This document shows, piece after piece, positions 61,541 to 64,000 of a stretch of 64,000 nucleotides of DNA. Within the stretch, counting starts at the first letter, position 1; every line of letters starts with the position of its first letter. Both the position numbers and the translations under genes were made by a program. Origin of the DNA: Aliihoeflea sp052435735 (GTDB taxonomy: Bacteria > Pseudomonadota > Alphaproteobacteria > Rhizobiales > Rhizobiaceae). Location: assembly GCA_052435735.1 (NCBI GenBank), contig JBQVNB010000006.1, positions 124,001 through 188,000 of the forward strand. Direction: 5' to 3'. A model generated the notes under the pieces. The model saw nothing but the letters and a program-made list of their open reading frames with translations. It searched no databases and had not been told where the DNA came from.

Positions 61541-61629
61541 CGCCGCCGTCCGCGACACCCGACCCCATCCCCTCCTTCCTGTTCGATGACGCCGGGCGCT
61601 CTGCCGCGGCGCGGAAAGGTCTTGTCATC

Positions 61630-62280
61630 ATGACGCCCACCGACGCCACCTTCCTGTCCACCTCACACATGACGCCTGTTTCGGATCTGCCGTCGGCAGC
61701 CCTGCGGCGCGGCCTGCCGCTTGCCCTTCCGCTGCTCGCCCTCGGCCCGGTCCGGAAATCGATTGCCGCCGCCGGCGATGATGGTCCGCAGAACTCTCCG
61801 AACGCAGTGGATGCGATCGGGCGCTTCGGCTATCTCGCAATGGGCTGCGCCGACGACGTGCTCCGTTCCGGCGTTCTTGATGACGCCGTCTCCGCTACGG
61901 AGTTGAGCAGCGGTGCCGATCCGTGCGGCTCGACGCCGCGGATCAGTGCCAACGACAATGCCAGCGACGCGGCGATCCTGCGCACCCGCGGCGACGAACC
62001 TGCCGTCGTCATCGGCCTTGCGTTGCGCCATGCACGCTTCGGCACTGGCGACATACCCTTCGCGATCGTCTGCGCCCTGCATCGCCATGCCGCCGCGGGC
62101 GACGGCGCGGCGAAAGCGACACTCGACATGCTCAAGCGCCGCATCGAGCGGCGTCAGCAGCAGCGACGGGATCGTTACGCGGCGATCGGTCTGCGAAGTC
62201 ATTGGCTTCTCATGGCGCAGACGGTCACCCCGCGCCTGCAGGTCATACGCCCTGACGAAACCGGGGAGGCCGGCCGATGA
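61630..62280 (+). CDS. Unknown 216-residue protein between nuclease-like and AAA+ genes
   Basis: No family is recognised. The N-terminal ~110 residues are poorly conserved-looking and low in structure. The C-terminal half (IGLALRHARFGTGDIPFAIV, LDMLKRRIERRQQQRRDRY) is helical and strongly basic, suggesting nucleic acid or partner binding. AAAGG lies ahead of the ATG at 61630. Its stop overlaps the ATG of the AAA+ gene (ATGA), so the two products are made together. Confidence 0.7.
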   Translation: MTPTDATFLSTSHMTPVSDLPSAALRRGLPLALPLLALGPVRKSIAAAGDDGPQNSPNAVDAIGRFGYLAMGCADDVLRSGVLDDAVSATELSSGADPCGSTPRISANDNASDAAILRTRGDEPAVVIGLALRHARFGTGDIPFAIVCALHRHAAAGDGAAKATLDMLKRRIERRQQQRRDRYAAIGLRSHWLLMAQTVTPRLQVIRPDETGEAGR

Positions 62281-64000
62281 AGACGGTCACGCTGCGCCTT
62301 GCCAGACGCCTCGCCTCGCTTGTCGAACTGCGCGACGTCCAGCGCGCGGTCATCAACGATGCGTTCGGCGCGTACACCTGGATTGACGAGGTCGAGCTTG
62401 ACGACGTCGATCTGAAGCTCGTCGCGACGAAACGCCGGAAAGAGGCGGCGCGGCGCACGACGATCAGCGCATTCCACCCGGGACCGCCGGACGTCGATCC
62501 GATCGCCGAGCGGCAGCATCGCCACGGTCGCGAACATCCCGTTGGCCGCGACGTCGACATCGGCGAGCTCGCCGTCTGCCTGATGCTGATGCCGGCTTTG
62601 AGACGCCTCGGAGCACGCAACCTCCTAGCCGCGCTGCACCGTGTGCAGCCCGTCATCGCCGTCCATGGCGCAGTCCGCGGCTTCGAACGCCGCTTTGCCG
62701 GCATGCTGGACGAGATGCTGCGCGTGCCGCGGGTCAAGATGCGCGTCCTGACGATCGACAGTCCGAACAAGCTCGATGCGTCGATGAGGAGCCTCGACAC
62801 GACACTCCCCATTATCAATATCCAGTCGTCGGCATTCAGTGACGCTGCGCCAGTGGCGCTTCGCAAATGCCTCGCAAAGGCTATGCGCGAGCGCATGCCG
62901 ATCGTCGTCACCGGAGATGCGCCGCCCGTCGATCTGCCCGCCCGCGTGACAGTCGTCCTGGACATGACGCTGCAGGCCGCACCGCTCGACTGGCCGATGC
63001 TCGCGGAGCTGATCGACGCCAAGACCGGGATCGATGCCGAGCCGATCCTGAATGCGGTGGAAGCCTTCCCGATGGATCTCGCAGCCTTGTCGCTTGACGA
63101 TCTTGTTATGGCGATCCGGCCCGGTCACGACCTCGCGACAATTCTCGCGCGGTTGCAGGTTCTTGCCGCGGCCAGCGCCGCGGAGCCTTCCGAGGACGAG
63201 GACGATGAGACGAAGTCGAAGGACGGACGCTCGAGCGGATCGACCTGGCGGCGCAATCGCAATGGTACCGCCGGCACGGGCTCGACGAGGATCGATCCGC
63301 AGCCCGTTCCGGCAGAAGGGGACGTTTCGAACCCGTCGGGGTCGGATCGTGCTCCCGCCGCGCCAGCGGCTGTCGCTGGCGAGATTCACACGGTCCCAGC
63401 CGAGGTCTCCGGTGACGTCCATACGGTTCCGGCTGCGCCGAACGCCACAGGAAATGCGCGCATGGATGTCGGCGCGACGGAGGCGGCAGCGGAGACCATT
63501 GCACCAGCTGCCGCTAACGATCAACCGGCGCGCCCGCCAACAAAGCGTCCGGCTCCGGTCGCGACCGTCGAGACACTGGCAGGGTACGGCGAGGCGCGCT
63601 CTTGGGCATTGAACCTCAAGACCGATCTCGATCTCTGGCATGCCGGCATGGTGTCCTGGTCGGACCTCTCGACCAAGCTCCTCTTGTCCGGACCACCCGG
63701 CACCGGCAAGACGACCTTCGCCCGCGCGCTTGGCAACACGCTGCAGCTGCCGGTCTTCGCGACCTCGGTCGCAACATGGCTCGAGGCGTCGCATCTCGGC
63801 GACGTCCTCGGCCGCATGCGCGACTGCTTCGCCGAAGTCCAAGCGGCACGGCCCTGCATCCTCTTCATCGACGAGATCGACGGCATCGGCCGGCGGCAGG
63901 AACGGGCGCGCGAGTATGCCGACTACTGGAACGCGATCGTCAACAAGGCGCTCGAGCTGATGGACGGGGCATTGAAGACCGACGGCATCATCATCGTCGG
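62277..64000 (+). CDS. Large protein with FtsH-like AAA+ ATPase domain, 3' end missing
   Basis: Translated from the ATG at 62277, the frame stays open for 574 codons to the right edge. Residues 1-~310 are an unrecognised, probably folded region; ~315-440 is a low-complexity linker; an AAA+ domain then begins (VETLAGYGEARSW...). Walker A is GPPGTGKTT at 472-480 (K478) and Walker B is CILFIDEIDGIG with D532/E533, closest in style to FtsH/katanin-type AAA modules. The missing part may carry a protease domain, as in FtsH; that is not visible here. It is coupled to the small gene upstream by ATGA. Confidence 0.85.
   Translation, partial: MKTVTLRLARRLASLVELRDVQRAVINDAFGAYTWIDEVELDDVDLKLVATKRRKEAARRTTISAFHPGPPDVDPIAERQHRHGREHPVGRDVDIGELAVCLMLMPALRRLGARNLLAALHRVQPVIAVHGAVRGFERRFAGMLDEMLRVPRVKMRVLTIDSPNKLDASMRSLDTTLPIINIQSSAFSDAAPVALRKCLAKAMRERMPIVVTGDAPPVDLPARVTVVLDMTLQAAPLDWPMLAELIDAKTGIDAEPILNAVEAFPMDLAALSLDDLVMAIRPGHDLATILARLQVLAAASAAEPSEDEDDETKSKDGRSSGSTWRRNRNGTAGTGSTRIDPQPVPAEGDVSNPSGSDRAPAAPAAVAGEIHTVPAEVSGDVHTVPAAPNATGNARMDVGATEAAAETIAPAAANDQPARPPTKRPAPVATVETLAGYGEARSWALNLKTDLDLWHAGMVSWSDLSTKLLLSGPPGTGKTTFARALGNTLQLPVFATSVATWLEASHLGDVLGRMRDCFAEVQAARPCILFIDEIDGIGRRQERAREYADYWNAIVNKALELMDGALKTDGIIIV

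Noticed and set aside
1..64000. CRISPR arrays, rRNA and tRNA genes, intact insertion sequences
   Set aside because: I looked for regularly spaced repeats, tRNA-like folds, transposase motifs and terminal inverted repeats flanking a transposase and saw none; the two intergenic inverted repeats carry no gene.

Overview
The window reads as chromosomal DNA of a GC-rich alphaproteobacterium of the order Hyphomicrobiales (Rhizobiales). The evidence is a RegB/RegA-type (ActS/ActR) redox pair, a heparinase-like gene next to purH, candidate RirA (IRO) and Irr (ICE) iron boxes, and rhizobial-style intergenic inverted repeats. I cannot name the genus.

1-23 kb is mostly housekeeping and iron metabolism. 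It holds a heparinase-like gene (cut by the left edge), purH, and a minus-strand run of YnjBCD-type ABC transporter, hrpB, actS and actR. Next come bacterioferritin with its ferredoxin Bfd, a PQQ-type sugar dehydrogenase, and a siderophore operon of TonB receptor, FhuF-like reductase, ABC ATPase, binding protein and double-length permease. The siderophore operon has a TGA-N9-TCA palindrome upstream; bfd-bfr has an ICE-like box. A PAL/TAL-like aromatic amino acid lyase lies divergent to an Lrp/AsnC regulator.

23-47.5 kb is a dense catabolic region for organic acids and probably aromatic compounds. It has three TRAP importers (two DctPQM, one TAXI), each paired with enzymes and local regulators (two IclR, one TetR). 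The enzymes are an FAD dehydrogenase, an SDR, a ThDP enzyme, an ACMSD-like amidohydrolase, an aldehyde dehydrogenase, an FAD ring hydroxylase-like monooxygenase, an acyl-CoA ligase, a fumarylacetoacetase-family hydrolase and a metallo-beta-lactamase-fold protein.

47.5-57 kb is a second catabolic unit: an IclR regulator with two matching operator palindromes, a cupin like 2,4'-dihydroxyacetophenone dioxygenase, a NitT/TauT-type ABC importer with an unrecognised small membrane protein inside its operon, two SDRs (one lacking the catalytic Tyr/Lys), an iron-type alcohol dehydrogenase and a VOC protein. Every solute-binding-protein gene of the TRAP and NitT/TauT importers is followed by a strong GC hairpin.

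57-64 kb looks like a boundary and then an accessory island. A frameshifted GreA/GreB-like gene is followed by about 1.2 kb without a convincing gene, partly AT-rich. Then come an orphan gene with a textbook terminator and a three-gene unit: a possible PD-(D/E)XK nuclease-like protein, a small unknown protein, and a large protein with an FtsH-like AAA+ domain that runs off the right edge. This last unit is the best candidate here for an undescribed system.
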